This document shows positions 44,882 through 54,237 of a DNA stretch of 64,000 nt, piece by piece. The notes beneath the pieces were generated by a model. It was not told where the DNA came from, ran no database searches, and worked only from the letters and a program-made list of their open reading frames with translations. This stretch comes from Actinopolyspora lacussalsi (GTDB lineage Bacteria; Actinomycetota; Actinomycetes; Mycobacteriales; Pseudonocardiaceae). The first letter of the stretch is position 1. Each line of letters starts with the position of its first letter. The DNA lies in NCBI GenBank assembly GCA_030803735.1, contig JAURUC010000001.1, positions 4,030,001-4,094,000 on the forward strand, written 5' to 3'. Both the position numbers and the translations under genes were made by a program.

Positions 44882-45195
44882 CTAAGCCCCCTGAGCGATT
44901 CCCGAGCACCACCGGCCGATCGGTAGCGTATCGGTAGTGACGTGTGGTTGTCCGCCGTTCGGGTGAAAAAACATGTCACCGAGTGTGATTCGTGACCCGT
45001 TCGGGAGATCAGTACGTGATTCCCGCTACCAACGGTGCCACGCGGGAGGGACTCGCCGGGGCTCTCGAACATCTCGGGGATGACTTCGGCCGAACGGCGC
45101 CGCGTCGGCCTGACGGTGGCGGAACGCGGTAGCACGCGCCCCGCCACCGGCGGTGTGAACCGGCGTGAACACCGGTCAGCCGGTCGCCGCTCGGC

Positions 45196-47763
45196 TCATT
45201 CGTCCAGCAGCTGGGCGCAGCGGATCAACCCGAGGTGGGAGTACGCCTGCGGGTGGTTGCCCAGCGAGCGTTCCGCGATCGGGTCGTACTCCTCGGACAG
45301 CAGGCCGGTGGGGCCCGCGTTGTCCACGATCTGCTGGAACAACTCCTCCGCCTCGGTGCGCCTGCCGATCAGTAGGTAGGACTCGATCAGCCAGGTGGCG
45401 CACAGGTGGAACCCGCCCTCGTGGCCGGGCAGACCGTCGTCGCGGCGGTAGCGGTACACCGTCGAACCACTGCGCAGCTCCGACTCGATCGCCGTGACGG
45501 TGGACCTGAACCGCTCGTCGCTCGGGTCGATCAGACCGGAAAGCCCCACGTACAGCGAGGCCGCGTCCAGGTCAGACCCCTCGTAGGCGGTGGTGAACGC
45601 CTGCACGTCCGGATGCCAGCCGTTCTTGAGCACGTCCTCGGCGATCTGCTCGCGCAGCTGCACCCACCCCGGCTCGGCAGTCCGGTCGTAGTGCGCCGCC
45701 AGCTTGATCGCCCGGTCGATCGTGACCCAGCACATCACCTTGGAGTAGACGTGGTGCCTGGGAACGTCGCGTTCCTCCCAGATGCCGTGGTCCGGCTCGA
45801 ACCAGCGCCGGGTCACGGCCTCCGCCATGCCTCTGACCAGCTCCCAGTCGGCGTCACGCAGCTTGCCGTGCGCCAGGGCCAGATCCGTGGCCAGCTCCAC
45901 CACTGGGCCGAACACGTCCAGCTGCACCTGTTGATCGGCCAGGTTGCCCACCCGAACCGGTCGGGAACCCGCGTACCCCGGAAGGCTGTCGATGACCGCC
46001 TCCGGGCCGAGCGTGCCACCGGTCAGCGAGTACAGCGGGTGCAGCCGTTCCGGGCCGGGCAGGGTGTCCATCACCCGGTGCAGCCAGTCCAGGAACGCCT
46101 CGGCCTCGGCGGTGGAGCCCAGCGAGACCAGCGCGCGGGCGCTCATCGCACCGTCCCGCAGCCAGCAGTAGCGGTAGTCCCAGTTGCGCACCCCACCGAT
46201 CTCCTCCGGCAGGGAGGTGGTGGCCGCGGCCATGATCCCGCCGGTGTCGGTGTTGCAGAGCCCCCGCAGCGTCAACGCCGAACGCACCACCAGGTCGGTT
46301 TCCAAGTTCGGCAGCCGCAGCTGCTTCACCCACTCCGACCAGTACCGGTTCGCGATCGACCGCCGCTCCGGCTCGGCGAGATCGGAACCCGCCAGCGTTT
46401 CCGTGCCGCAGCGGAGCTCCAGCACCACCGGGGAATCCTCGGACAGGTCCAGCTCCGCGTGCGCGGACTCGTGCATGCCGTCCGAAGTGATCCACCACTT
46501 CACCGAGGGCGAGTACAGCACCATCGGTTCCGAGGTGCCGTGCACCCGGATGCCCTCCGATTCGGCGGTCATCCGCACCGGGACCTGGCCGAACTCGGGA
46601 CGGGGCGCGAACTCCACCTCGGCCTTGGTACTGCCGCTGATCACCCGGATCAGGTCCGTGCGGTGGGAGTCGCCGCCGTGCTCCAGGTAGTCGGTCACCA
46701 GCAACCGCGACCAGCGGGTCTCCACCGTCATGGTGCCGGGTATGTAACGCTGCCCCAGCGGCAGCGTGCTGCGCGGCGCGCCGTTGCTGTTCTCCGGCTG
46801 CGGCTGCGCGGGCAGCACCGAGAAGTGCCCGGCACCCTGCCCACCCAGCAGATCGGCGAACACGGCGGCGGAATCCGGGCCGGGGTGGCACATCCACGTG
46901 ACCCGGGCGTCCGGCGTCAGCAACGCCACCGTGCGCTCGTTGGCCAGCATCGACAGCCGCTCGATGGCCGGGGCCTGCTCGCCGTACAACCAGGTGCGGC
47001 GTTCCTCCATGAGCAGGGCGAGCACCGTCGCCACCCCGGGTGTGTCCGGCACCCGGTAGTGGCCCAGCGTATCGCCCTCGCCGACCTTGATGCCCAGATC
47101 GGGGCCGTGCAGTTTGCTGAAGACCTTCTCGTCGGTGACGTCGTCCCCGAGGAAGATCGCCCCGGTGCAACCGGTCTGGTGCCGCAGCGCCTCGAAGGCG
47201 TTGCCCTTGTCGGTCTCCACCACGGCGAGCTCCATCACCGACTTGCCGGCGGTGACCTGCACGCCTTCCCAGGTGGCCGGTCCGGAACGGACCGCGTCGA
47301 GAACGCTCTCGCTGACCTCGGGGTCCGCCCTGCGGACGTGCACGGCCACGCTGGCCGGTTTCGCCTCCAGCGTCACCCCCGGCTGACCGGCGGTGATCTC
47401 CTGCAGGCTGCGCTGCAGCTGAGTGCGCAGGTGCGTGGTGTCCGGGTCGAGCTCGTGCACGAAACCGACGTCGAACTCGGAACCGTGGCTGCCCACCAGG
47501 TGAACCTCCGCGGGCAGCCGGGACAGCGTGGCGAGGTCCCGCAGTGCCCTGCCCGAGATGACCGCGGCGGTCGTGGTGGGCAGCGCGGCCAGCGAACGCA
47601 TCGCGTGTACGGATTCGGGTAGTGGTTTGGCCTGACTCGGATCCCCCACGATCGGGGCCAGTGTGCCGTCGTAGTCGCAGGCGACGAGTAGGCGAGGTGT
47701 GCGCGCGAGCTGCACGATCGTGCGACGAAGCTCGGCGGGGAGGGCTTCGGCGGTCAACGCCAC
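45196..47763 (-). CDS. otsB: Trehalose-6-phosphatase fused to GH15 glycoside hydrolase
   Basis: 855 residues. Residues 1-250 are an OtsB-type HAD phosphatase: DYDGTLAPI (motif I), VISGR, GSHGSE and GDDVTDEKVF (motif IV). Residues 260-855 are a GH15-like glucanase/trehalase: GIMAAATTSLPEEIGG, NWDYRYCWLRDG, and a catalytic-type Glu in the final third. The fusion would dephosphorylate trehalose-6-phosphate and might cleave trehalose or another alpha-glucoside. The start is GTG 47763 or, better spaced from AGGAG, TTG 47757. otsA is upstream on the same strand, 482 bases away. Confidence 0.92.
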   Translation of the reverse strand: MALTAEALPAELRRTIVQLARTPRLLVACDYDGTLAPIVGDPSQAKPLPESVHAMRSLAALPTTTAAVISGRALRDLATLSRLPAEVHLVGSHGSEFDVGFVHELDPDTTHLRTQLQRSLQEITAGQPGVTLEAKPASVAVHVRRADPEVSESVLDAVRSGPATWEGVQVTAGKSVMELAVVETDKGNAFEALRHQTGCTGAIFLGDDVTDEKVFSKLHGPDLGIKVGEGDTLGHYRVPDTPGVATVLALLMEERRTWLYGEQAPAIERLSMLANERTVALLTPDARVTWMCHPGPDSAAVFADLLGGQGAGHFSVLPAQPQPENSNGAPRSTLPLGQRYIPGTMTVETRWSRLLVTDYLEHGGDSHRTDLIRVISGSTKAEVEFAPRPEFGQVPVRMTAESEGIRVHGTSEPMVLYSPSVKWWITSDGMHESAHAELDLSEDSPVVLELRCGTETLAGSDLAEPERRSIANRYWSEWVKQLRLPNLETDLVVRSALTLRGLCNTDTGGIMAAATTSLPEEIGGVRNWDYRYCWLRDGAMSARALVSLGSTAEAEAFLDWLHRVMDTLPGPERLHPLYSLTGGTLGPEAVIDSLPGYAGSRPVRVGNLADQQVQLDVFGPVVELATDLALAHGKLRDADWELVRGMAEAVTRRWFEPDHGIWEERDVPRHHVYSKVMCWVTIDRAIKLAAHYDRTAEPGWVQLREQIAEDVLKNGWHPDVQAFTTAYEGSDLDAASLYVGLSGLIDPSDERFRSTVTAIESELRSGSTVYRYRRDDGLPGHEGGFHLCATWLIESYLLIGRRTEAEELFQQIVDNAGPTGLLSEEYDPIAERSLGNHPQAYSHLGLIRCAQLLDE

Positions 47764-48245
47764 ACTCCTGTTGAGATCTCGGGATGGTCGGAAGGCGGGT
47801 CGAACACACGGGCCGCGGGTGTCGGCCCCACGATTCGTGGTGGCCGCTTACGCGTGCCGCCGGTCGACCGGTGTATCGCTATTGAAGTGGTCGGGCCGCC
47901 GGCCCCGGAGCCGTGCCACGGCCCGGTCCGGTGGTCGGTGAACCGGTGCCCGAGTCGACGTTCGGTGACGCCGCGGTCCACATCGAGCGGACGATCACGC
48001 CACGTGCCCCGCCGACTCGCCGGTCGTTCGGCTCGACAGCCGGAGTACCCCGGCGCGGCCGGGCCGGACACACCGTACCCGGCTCCGGAACCGACCCGAA
48101 CCCTAACGGCACCTCGTGGCGAGGTCGTCCGCCACGTTCCGGGCGGCGACAGCGCCCGGCCGTGGCGGGGGATCTCCCGCGAGCCGTGCCGTAGCCCATG
48201 CGTCCACCCGGTTCCGTAGTGTCGAGGTCCGCCGTCGACCGATTC
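47764..48245. other. Gap between otsB-GH15 and otsA
   Basis: 482 bases, high G+C. No ORF has a ribosome site or sensible composition on either strand. A small inverted repeat CGTGGC/GCCACG lies at 48115-48136. It presumably carries the otsA terminator and the otsB promoter. Confidence 0.4.
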
Positions 48246-49685
48246 CTACTCCGTCGGCGAAGCTCCCAGCGCCTCGAGGAACGACCGCGCCCAACGGTCG
48301 ACATCGTGCGTGAGCACTTGCCTACGCAATGCGCGCATCCTACGGCGTCCCTCGGCCTGCTCGATATTCAGGGCCGCCAGCATCGAGTCCTTGACCCCGT
48401 CCAGATCGTGCGGATTCACCAGTAGCGCGCTGGTGAGTTCGGCGGCCGCTCCGGCGAACTCACTGAGTACGAGGCTACCTCCGAGGTCACCGCGGCTGGC
48501 CACGTACTCCTTGCAGACGAGGTTCATCCCGTCACGAACCGGCGTAACGATCATGACATCGGCCGCGCAGTAGAACGCGATCAGGTCCTTTCGATCCACC
48601 GAAGTGTGCAAATAGTGCACGGCCGGGTGACCCACTCGGCCGAATTCGCCGTTGATGCTGCCGACCTTGCGCTCGATGTCCTCGCGCATCTGCTTGTAGT
48701 GCTCCACCCGCTCCCGGCTGGGGGTGGCCACCTGGATCATCGCGACGTCCTCGACGGTGGCGTGCCCCTCGGACAGCAGCTCGTACATCGCGTTGAGCCG
48801 CACGTCGATCCCCTTGGTGTAATCCAGCCGGTCGACACCGAGCATGATGCGGCGCGGATTGCCCAGTTCGGAACGAATGGCCTTGGCCCGCTGCTGCACC
48901 TCCCTGGTGCGGGCGAGCTGGTCGAGCTCCCCCGAGGCGATGGAGATGGGGAACGCGCCGACCCGCACGACCCGATCACCCACCTGCACCACACCGGGAC
49001 GGGAACGCACCCCCACCTGGGCGCGGCTGGGTTCGAAACCGGCCAGCCTGCGGGCCAACCACATGAAGTTCTGCGCACCGCCGGGACGGTGGAAACCCAC
49101 TAGATCCGCGCCGAGCAGCCCCCGCACGATCTCGGTCCGCCACGGCAGCTGCATGAACAGCTCCACGGGCGGGAACGGGATGTGCAGGAAGAACCCGATG
49201 CGCAGGTCGGGGCGCAGTTCGCGCAGCATCGCAGGGACCAGCTGCAACTGGTAGTCCTGGATCCACACGGTCGCGCCCTCGGCGCTGACCTCGGCGGCCG
49301 CCTCGGCGAACCGCTGGTTAACCCGCTGGTAGGAGTCCCACCAGGAGCGGTCGAACACCGGTGGGACCACCACGTCGTGGTACAGCGGCCACAGCGTGGC
49401 GTTGGAGAATCCCTCGTAGTACTCCCGGAACTCGGCGCTCGACAGCCGCACCGGGTGCAACCACATGTCCCCGTCCGCGAAGGGGTCCACTTCGACGTCG
49501 GCGACGCCGGGCCAACCTACCCACGCCCCCTGCCGGGCACGCAGGAAGGGCTCCAGAGCGGTCACCAGCCCGCCAGGGCTGTGCTTCCAGCGCTGGGTCC
49601 CGTCCTCCATGCGTTCCAGGTCGACCGGCAGCCGATTGGCGACGACGACGAAGTCAGCTTTCCTGGGCTCACTGCCCTTACTCAC
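48246..49685 (-). CDS. otsA: Trehalose-6-phosphate synthase
   Basis: 479 residues, GT20. Makes trehalose-6-phosphate from UDP-glucose (or ADP-glucose in actinobacteria) and glucose-6-phosphate. It shows [41 protein letters not shown], the [11 protein letters not shown] motif and [20 protein letters not shown] lies seven bases before the GTG. With the downstream phosphatase it gives a complete trehalose route, fitting osmotic protection. The 409 bases upstream to the next gene contain nothing else I can support. Confidence 0.96.
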   Translation of the reverse strand: MSKGSEPRKADFVVVANRLPVDLERMEDGTQRWKHSPGGLVTALEPFLRARQGAWVGWPGVADVEVDPFADGDMWLHPVRLSSAEFREYYEGFSNATLWPLYHDVVVPPVFDRSWWDSYQRVNQRFAEAAAEVSAEGATVWIQDYQLQLVPAMLRELRPDLRIGFFLHIPFPPVELFMQLPWRTEIVRGLLGADLVGFHRPGGAQNFMWLARRLAGFEPSRAQVGVRSRPGVVQVGDRVVRVGAFPISIASGELDQLARTREVQQRAKAIRSELGNPRRIMLGVDRLDYTKGIDVRLNAMYELLSEGHATVEDVAMIQVATPSRERVEHYKQMREDIERKVGSINGEFGRVGHPAVHYLHTSVDRKDLIAFYCAADVMIVTPVRDGMNLVCKEYVASRGDLGGSLVLSEFAGAAAELTSALLVNPHDLDGVKDSMLAALNIEQAEGRRRMRALRRQVLTHDVDRWARSFLEALGASPTE

Positions 49686-50094
49686 CGGTCTTCCTCCTAT
49701 GGTCCGGTTGCGGTTCGGATGCGGGGCTCACGTGCCCAGCCCGAGCAGCGCGAGCGGAACCGGCTGCCGAGTCGGACGCGTCCGCGGGGATACAGGGCAC
49801 GTGGCCGTTCGCTCGGCGTGCCTCGCGACGCCGCGGACCTTCGACCCGGACCGTCCGGTTCCGCCACCGCCCGGTCGAGCCGAAGAGTTCCGGGAGCGGC
49901 TCCCGAAGTCGGTTACCCGTGGTCGAGGCTAGTCAATCGTGATCCACTTCGCGTGGTTCGAGCGTCGCAACGCGGTTGGTCGGGTCCGATCATCCTCGCA
50001 GGGTGCGCGCGGGGCAGGAAGCCTCGCGCGGCCGGACTTTCCGAGACGGTGGTGCGAGATCGCGCCTTCGGACGCGGATTCGGTGGACGGGACC

Positions 50095-51540
50095 TCAGTC
50101 CAACCTGCGGCTGGTGGGGCGCAGCGGTCCCGACATGCGGGGACCGGACATCCGCCGTTCCAGCCTGCCCAGCCCCGTACGCACCGGTTGCGAGAGGAAC
50201 TCACCGAGCACCACGCCCGCACCGAGTGCCAGCCCCGTGGCCGCAGCGATCATCAGGGTGGACAACCCAGTCGGGTTGCCCTGCACCGACAGTTCGTACA
50301 GCGCGCGGTAGGTGGCCAGCCCGGGCAGCAGCGGTGCCACGCCCGACACGGCGACGACCAGGACCGGGATGCGGAGTCGGCGTGCGATGACCCCGCCGAT
50401 GAAGCCGACGATGGTGGTGGCGATGGCCGAGGCGAAGATCGGGTTGAACTCGATCCTGGCCATGACCTGGAAGACCAGGGCGGCGATGGCCCCGCCGCCC
50501 GCCGCCATGATCAACGGGCGCGGCGGGGAATAGCTGGCCACCGCGAAGCACGCGGAGGTGGCGGCCCCCGCGAGACCCTGCAGCGGCAGTTCCAGCAGGC
50601 CGGGGAACGGCAACACCCCGCCGCCGAGTTCCTGCACGTTCAGCCCGCCGCCCAGGGCGTCGGCCCCCAGGATGCGCAGTGCCATGTACAGCGCGAGCAC
50701 CACGCCCGCTATCAGCCCCGCGGAGGTCAGCGCGAGTTCGGCTATTCGGCCCGCGGCGGTGACGTTGTATCCGGTGATGGCGTCCTGCATCGAGCCGACC
50801 ACGGTCATGCCGGAAAGCAGCACGATGATGTTCGCGGCCACGGCGAGCGCGGCCGTGGGCAGGATGTCCGTGGCGAAGCAGGCCAGTGCCACGCTGGTGG
50901 CCAGCGCCCCACCCACGGTCTGCTGGAAGAACACCGGCAGGCCGCGTTGGTTGAGCAGCCGCCCCACCCGGTCGACCAGGGCGGTGGAGGCCGCGGCGAC
51001 CAGCGGCAGCATCGGTGGGGTGGTGCCGCCGCCGAGCAGCACCGACAGCGCGGCGGCCATGCCCGCCCAGGCCAGGGTCGACACGGCGCGGGGAAAGGGG
51101 TGCGGGGCGCGGGCGATGGTCTCCAGCTCGGCGTAGGCGTCCGAAGTGGTGATCTCGCCCGCGACGATGCGGCGGATCAGGTGTTCCACCTCGGCGAGCC
51201 GGCTGTAGTCCAGCGAGCGGTTGCGCACCACGCGCAGCGAGGTGATGGGGAGGTTCTCCGTCCCCCGGTAGCAGGAGACCGTGATGGACGTGTAGATCAC
51301 GTCCACTTCGCAGTGCGGCAGCCCGTAGGCGTCGGTGACGCTGGTGATGGTGGCGCTGACGTCCGAGGCGCCGACGCCGCTCGCCATCTGGATCTCGCCG
51401 ATGCGCAGCGCCAGTTCGAGTACGAGATGGACCGTCGAGTCGTCGGGCAGGGCGGGGCCGTAGACGACGTTGCGAGTCCCGACGGTTTCGGAAGGGTCGC
51501 GTCGCCGCAGCACACCACGTGCGCGCTGCGTGATTCCCAC
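50095..51540 (-). CDS. ThrE-type threonine/serine exporter
   Basis: About 481 residues. An N-terminal cytosolic DUF1212 domain with ALRIGEIQMASGVGASDV and the conserved region before VEHLIRRI, then ten membrane helices split into the ThrE and ThrE_2 (DUF3815) halves. This is the full-length ThrE design of corynebacteria, which exports Thr and Ser. The start is taken as GTG 51540 because AAGGAGG lies about nine bases upstream; that sequence would be coding if the ATG at 51561 were used. Confidence 0.9.
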   Translation of the reverse strand: MGITQRARGVLRRRDPSETVGTRNVVYGPALPDDSTVHLVLELALRIGEIQMASGVGASDVSATITSVTDAYGLPHCEVDVIYTSITVSCYRGTENLPITSLRVVRNRSLDYSRLAEVEHLIRRIVAGEITTSDAYAELETIARAPHPFPRAVSTLAWAGMAAALSVLLGGGTTPPMLPLVAAASTALVDRVGRLLNQRGLPVFFQQTVGGALATSVALACFATDILPTAALAVAANIIVLLSGMTVVGSMQDAITGYNVTAAGRIAELALTSAGLIAGVVLALYMALRILGADALGGGLNVQELGGGVLPFPGLLELPLQGLAGAATSACFAVASYSPPRPLIMAAGGGAIAALVFQVMARIEFNPIFASAIATTIVGFIGGVIARRLRIPVLVVAVSGVAPLLPGLATYRALYELSVQGNPTGLSTLMIAAATGLALGAGVVLGEFLSQPVRTGLGRLERRMSGPRMSGPLRPTSRRLD

Positions 51541-52145
51541 TGCCGCTTTTCCTCCTTGCATGACCTTCCGCGTGAAGCGCGGTTCGTGCTGTTCACCCCT
51601 GGAATCGCCAGCCACGTACGCACCGTTGCACTCCCCCGGGGTGGCGTCCATCACTGGTCGCCGGTGTGACTCGGCGTGTCGCTCTTCGGGCTCGCCGCCG
51701 TCCGAGGGAGTTGTCGTGCGGGGCCGTTGTCGTGTGGTCCTGCTCCGGCACGATTCGGAGCGGCCGGTTCACGCCGCCGCGCCACGCTCGCCGGTGCGTT
51801 GCCGTGCCCGGTCCGCTCGGATCGATCCGGTTTCGGGGCGATCCGATTTCGGGACGAGGGGCCGGGAACGGTGTTCTTTCCGGTGGTGCGGTGGGGTTTC
51901 GTGAACCGTGCTCCGCCGTCCGAGCCTACGCCCGGATCTTTCCGGGGAGTCGCCCGTTACCGCATCGTGGGACGCGGCGGAGCGTGCGCCGTCACGTGGT
52001 CGGGTGGGTGAAGCGCGGGCTGGACCGTCGGCACCCCGGAGTCGGGGCAGGTGCGGGTCCGCCCGAGCTTCGGCCCGGCGCTGGCTCCAGGGCGCGATGC
52101 CCGGCCCGGTGCCTCCTCGCTGTGAGAGCGGGGATTACCATGGGG
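51541..52145. other. Gap between thrE-type gene and tRNA-Thr
   Basis: Over 600 bases of G+C-rich DNA. Frames on the plus strand (51676-52011, for instance) are Arg/Ser/Gly-rich with no ribosome site and are not convincing. It should hold the promoters for the exporter and the tRNA. Confidence 0.4.
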
Positions 52146-52168
52146 GCGTGTGGAACTGATCCACACGC
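52146..52168 (+). promoter_or_regulatory. Hairpin abutting the tRNA 5' end
   Basis: GCGTGTGGA, a 5-base loop and TCCACACGC form a perfect 9-bp stem that ends on the base before the mature tRNA begins. It would sit in the tRNA leader directly at the RNase P cleavage site. Confidence 0.55.
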
Positions 52169-52244
52169 GCCGCTGTAGCTCAGTTGGCAGAGCGCCCGCC
52201 TTGTAAGCGGAAGGTCAGGGGTTCGAGTCCCCTCAGCGGCTCCA
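52169..52244 (+). tRNA. tRNA-Thr (anticodon TGT)
   Basis: 76 bases with encoded CCA. Acceptor GCCGCTG pairs with CAGCGGC, the D arm holds AGCTCAGTTGG, the anticodon loop CTTGTAA gives TGT, and the T arm holds GGTTCGAGTCC. Its 3' half is the likely attachment site for the integrase gene that starts 88 bases downstream. Confidence 0.97.
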
Positions 52245-52332
52245 TCTCTCACCTGGGATTTCCTCTCCAGGGCCCCCGCTTCGGCGGTTCTTGTGACCCG
52301 GTTTGTGACCCACAGTCCCTTATTCTGGGTCC

Positions 52333-54186
52333 ATGGGTCGGCGTTCGAAGGGAACTCGTCGTCAACGAGGCACGATCGATCAGCTGTCGAACGGTGCGCT
52401 ACGTGTCCGGGTCTCGGCCGGTCTTGATCCGGTGACCAAGCAGCGGCATCGACTCATCGAGGTCGTGCCCCCAGGTCCCCAAGCACTCGCCGAAGCCGAA
52501 CGCGTTCGCACTCGTCTGCTGAACGAGGTGGATGAGCGGCGGAGTCCGCGGACGCAGGCGACGGTCGAGCAGTTGCTGGAGCGGTACCTGGATCAGCATT
52601 TCGATGGTGAGCCGTCGACGAAGGCGAACTATCGGCGCTATGCGCGGTTGCACGTGCTGCCGTTCATCGGGCAGGTCAAGGTCGGCCAGCTCGACGCCGA
52701 CGCGCTGGATTCGTTGTACGCCGAGTTGCGGCGGTGTCGGGATCACTGCTCGGGTAAGCGGCGAGCGGTGGATCACCGAACGTGGGGCGAGCACGAGTGT
52801 GATGATCGGTGTCGGCGGCACGAGTGCAAGCCGTTGGGTGCGACGACGATCCGGCACATTCATTTTCTGCTGTCGGGTGCGTTCAAGCGTGCGGTGCGGT
52901 GGAAGTGGGTGGCGAGCAGTCCGGTGGGTCAGGCGGAGCCGCCGGCGGCTCCGCCGCCGCGTCCGAGTCCGCCGTCGGCGGAGGAGGCCGCGCGGATCCT
53001 CAACGAGGCGTGGCGGCGTGATGCCGACTGGGGTGCTCTGGTGTGGACGGTGATGACCACCGGTATCCGGCGGGGTGAGTTGTGCGCGGTGCGGTGGCAG
53101 CACGTGGATCTGGAGTCGGGGGTGTTGCGGCTGGAGCAGGCGGTGGCCTTTGACGATGAGGCGGGGGAGTGGTTCGTCAAGGACACCAAGACGCATCAGC
53201 AGCGGCGGATCGCGTTGGATGCCGAGACCACTGCTGTGCTGGCGGGGTTGCGGGCGCGGCAGGAGCAGCGCGTCGGTGATCTCGGGCTCGCGTGGTCGCG
53301 GGAGATGTTCGTGTTCTCGCCGGAGCCCGATGGTCAGCGGTTCGCCAAGCCGGATTCGGTGACCCAGCGCTATGACCGGATGGTGCGCAGACTCGGGATC
53401 TCGACCACACTGCACAAGCTGCGGCACTACTCGGCCACCGAGCTGATCTCGGCTGGCGTGGATCCGCGGACCGTGGCCGGGCGGCTCGGGCATGGTGGGG
53501 GTGGTGTGACCACGCTGCGGGTGTATTCGGCGTGGGTGTCCGAAGCTGATCAGCGGGCCTCGCGGGCGTTGTTCGAGCGTGTTCCGGAACGTCCGGATGG
53601 GCCGCGGTCTGTCGAGGAGCGTGCGAAGATCGCGCCGGAGAACCCGTACGAGCGGATCGCCTCCGACATCCGAGCACAGATCGCCGCAAGGCAGCTCACC
53701 GACGGTGCCGCGATTCCGAGCCTGAAGAAGCTCATGGCCGAATACGACGTCGCCTCGGCCACCGCCAGCCGCGCCGTGTCACTGCTCAAGACGTGGGGGC
53801 TCGTCGAAACCACCGGAGCCGGCCAGCCGAACACGGTCTCCGTCGGGGCATGTGAAGCCTTGGCAACGGAGGCTGAGCACTCGAACGAGATAGCCCTCCG
53901 GTCACCTGAAGAACCGCCTCGCAACTGGGAACCAACGAGCGATTCCATGACCACCTCAGTCGAGGAAGGTCCGAGGATGTTGAGTTTCGAGCTCCGCTAT
54001 CTCGGTGAACTCGTCCGCACCTTCACCGCCGAAGCCGACCCCGGCAGTGCCGATCACCTCAAGCGTCTGCTCACCGCCGCCGTCCGCCGCGACGGCCGCA
54101 GTGACGCCGAGATCCTCGACTACGAGCTCGACGTTCGCGATTCTGATGGTGAGCTCATAACCACCTTCGTCAAGATGGCGGCGTAG
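52333..54186 (+). CDS. Tyrosine site-specific integrase with fused winged-helix domain
   Basis: 617 residues. Residues 1-55 are an AP2-like/arm-binding start, 60-190 the core-binding domain (with a Cys/His-rich insert CRDHCSGK..CDDRCRRHEC), and 220-415 the catalytic domain with Arg in TTGIRRGELCAVRW, HKLRHYS, GRLGHGG and Tyr in TLRVYSAWV. Residues about 435-510 form a GntR-like winged helix (NPYERIASDIRAQIAARQL, then LMAEYDVASATASRAVSLL), and a further 100-residue domain ends the protein. Integrases of actinomycete integrative plasmids resemble the first part; the added regulator-like domain is unusual. Confidence 0.94.
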   Translation: MGRRSKGTRRQRGTIDQLSNGALRVRVSAGLDPVTKQRHRLIEVVPPGPQALAEAERVRTRLLNEVDERRSPRTQATVEQLLERYLDQHFDGEPSTKANYRRYARLHVLPFIGQVKVGQLDADALDSLYAELRRCRDHCSGKRRAVDHRTWGEHECDDRCRRHECKPLGATTIRHIHFLLSGAFKRAVRWKWVASSPVGQAEPPAAPPPRPSPPSAEEAARILNEAWRRDADWGALVWTVMTTGIRRGELCAVRWQHVDLESGVLRLEQAVAFDDEAGEWFVKDTKTHQQRRIALDAETTAVLAGLRARQEQRVGDLGLAWSREMFVFSPEPDGQRFAKPDSVTQRYDRMVRRLGISTTLHKLRHYSATELISAGVDPRTVAGRLGHGGGGVTTLRVYSAWVSEADQRASRALFERVPERPDGPRSVEERAKIAPENPYERIASDIRAQIAARQLTDGAAIPSLKKLMAEYDVASATASRAVSLLKTWGLVETTGAGQPNTVSVGACEALATEAEHSNEIALRSPEEPPRNWEPTSDSMTTSVEEGPRMLSFELRYLGELVRTFTAEADPGSADHLKRLLTAAVRRDGRSDAEILDYELDVRDSDGELITTFVKMAA

Positions 54187-54237
54187 ACGGGTGGTTTTCA
54201 CTTCTCCTCCCTGAGGATGACTGTCCATCGTGCTGTA

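Noticed and set aside
44878..45147. 89-codon leftward ORF between DUF4178 and the trehalose gene
   Set aside because: Overlaps the DUF4178 start and has no ribosome site; taken as promoter DNA.
45406..47622. 738-codon rightward ORF opposite otsB-GH15
   Set aside because: His/Arg/Gly-rich shadow of the real gene, typical of antisense frames in high-G+C DNA.
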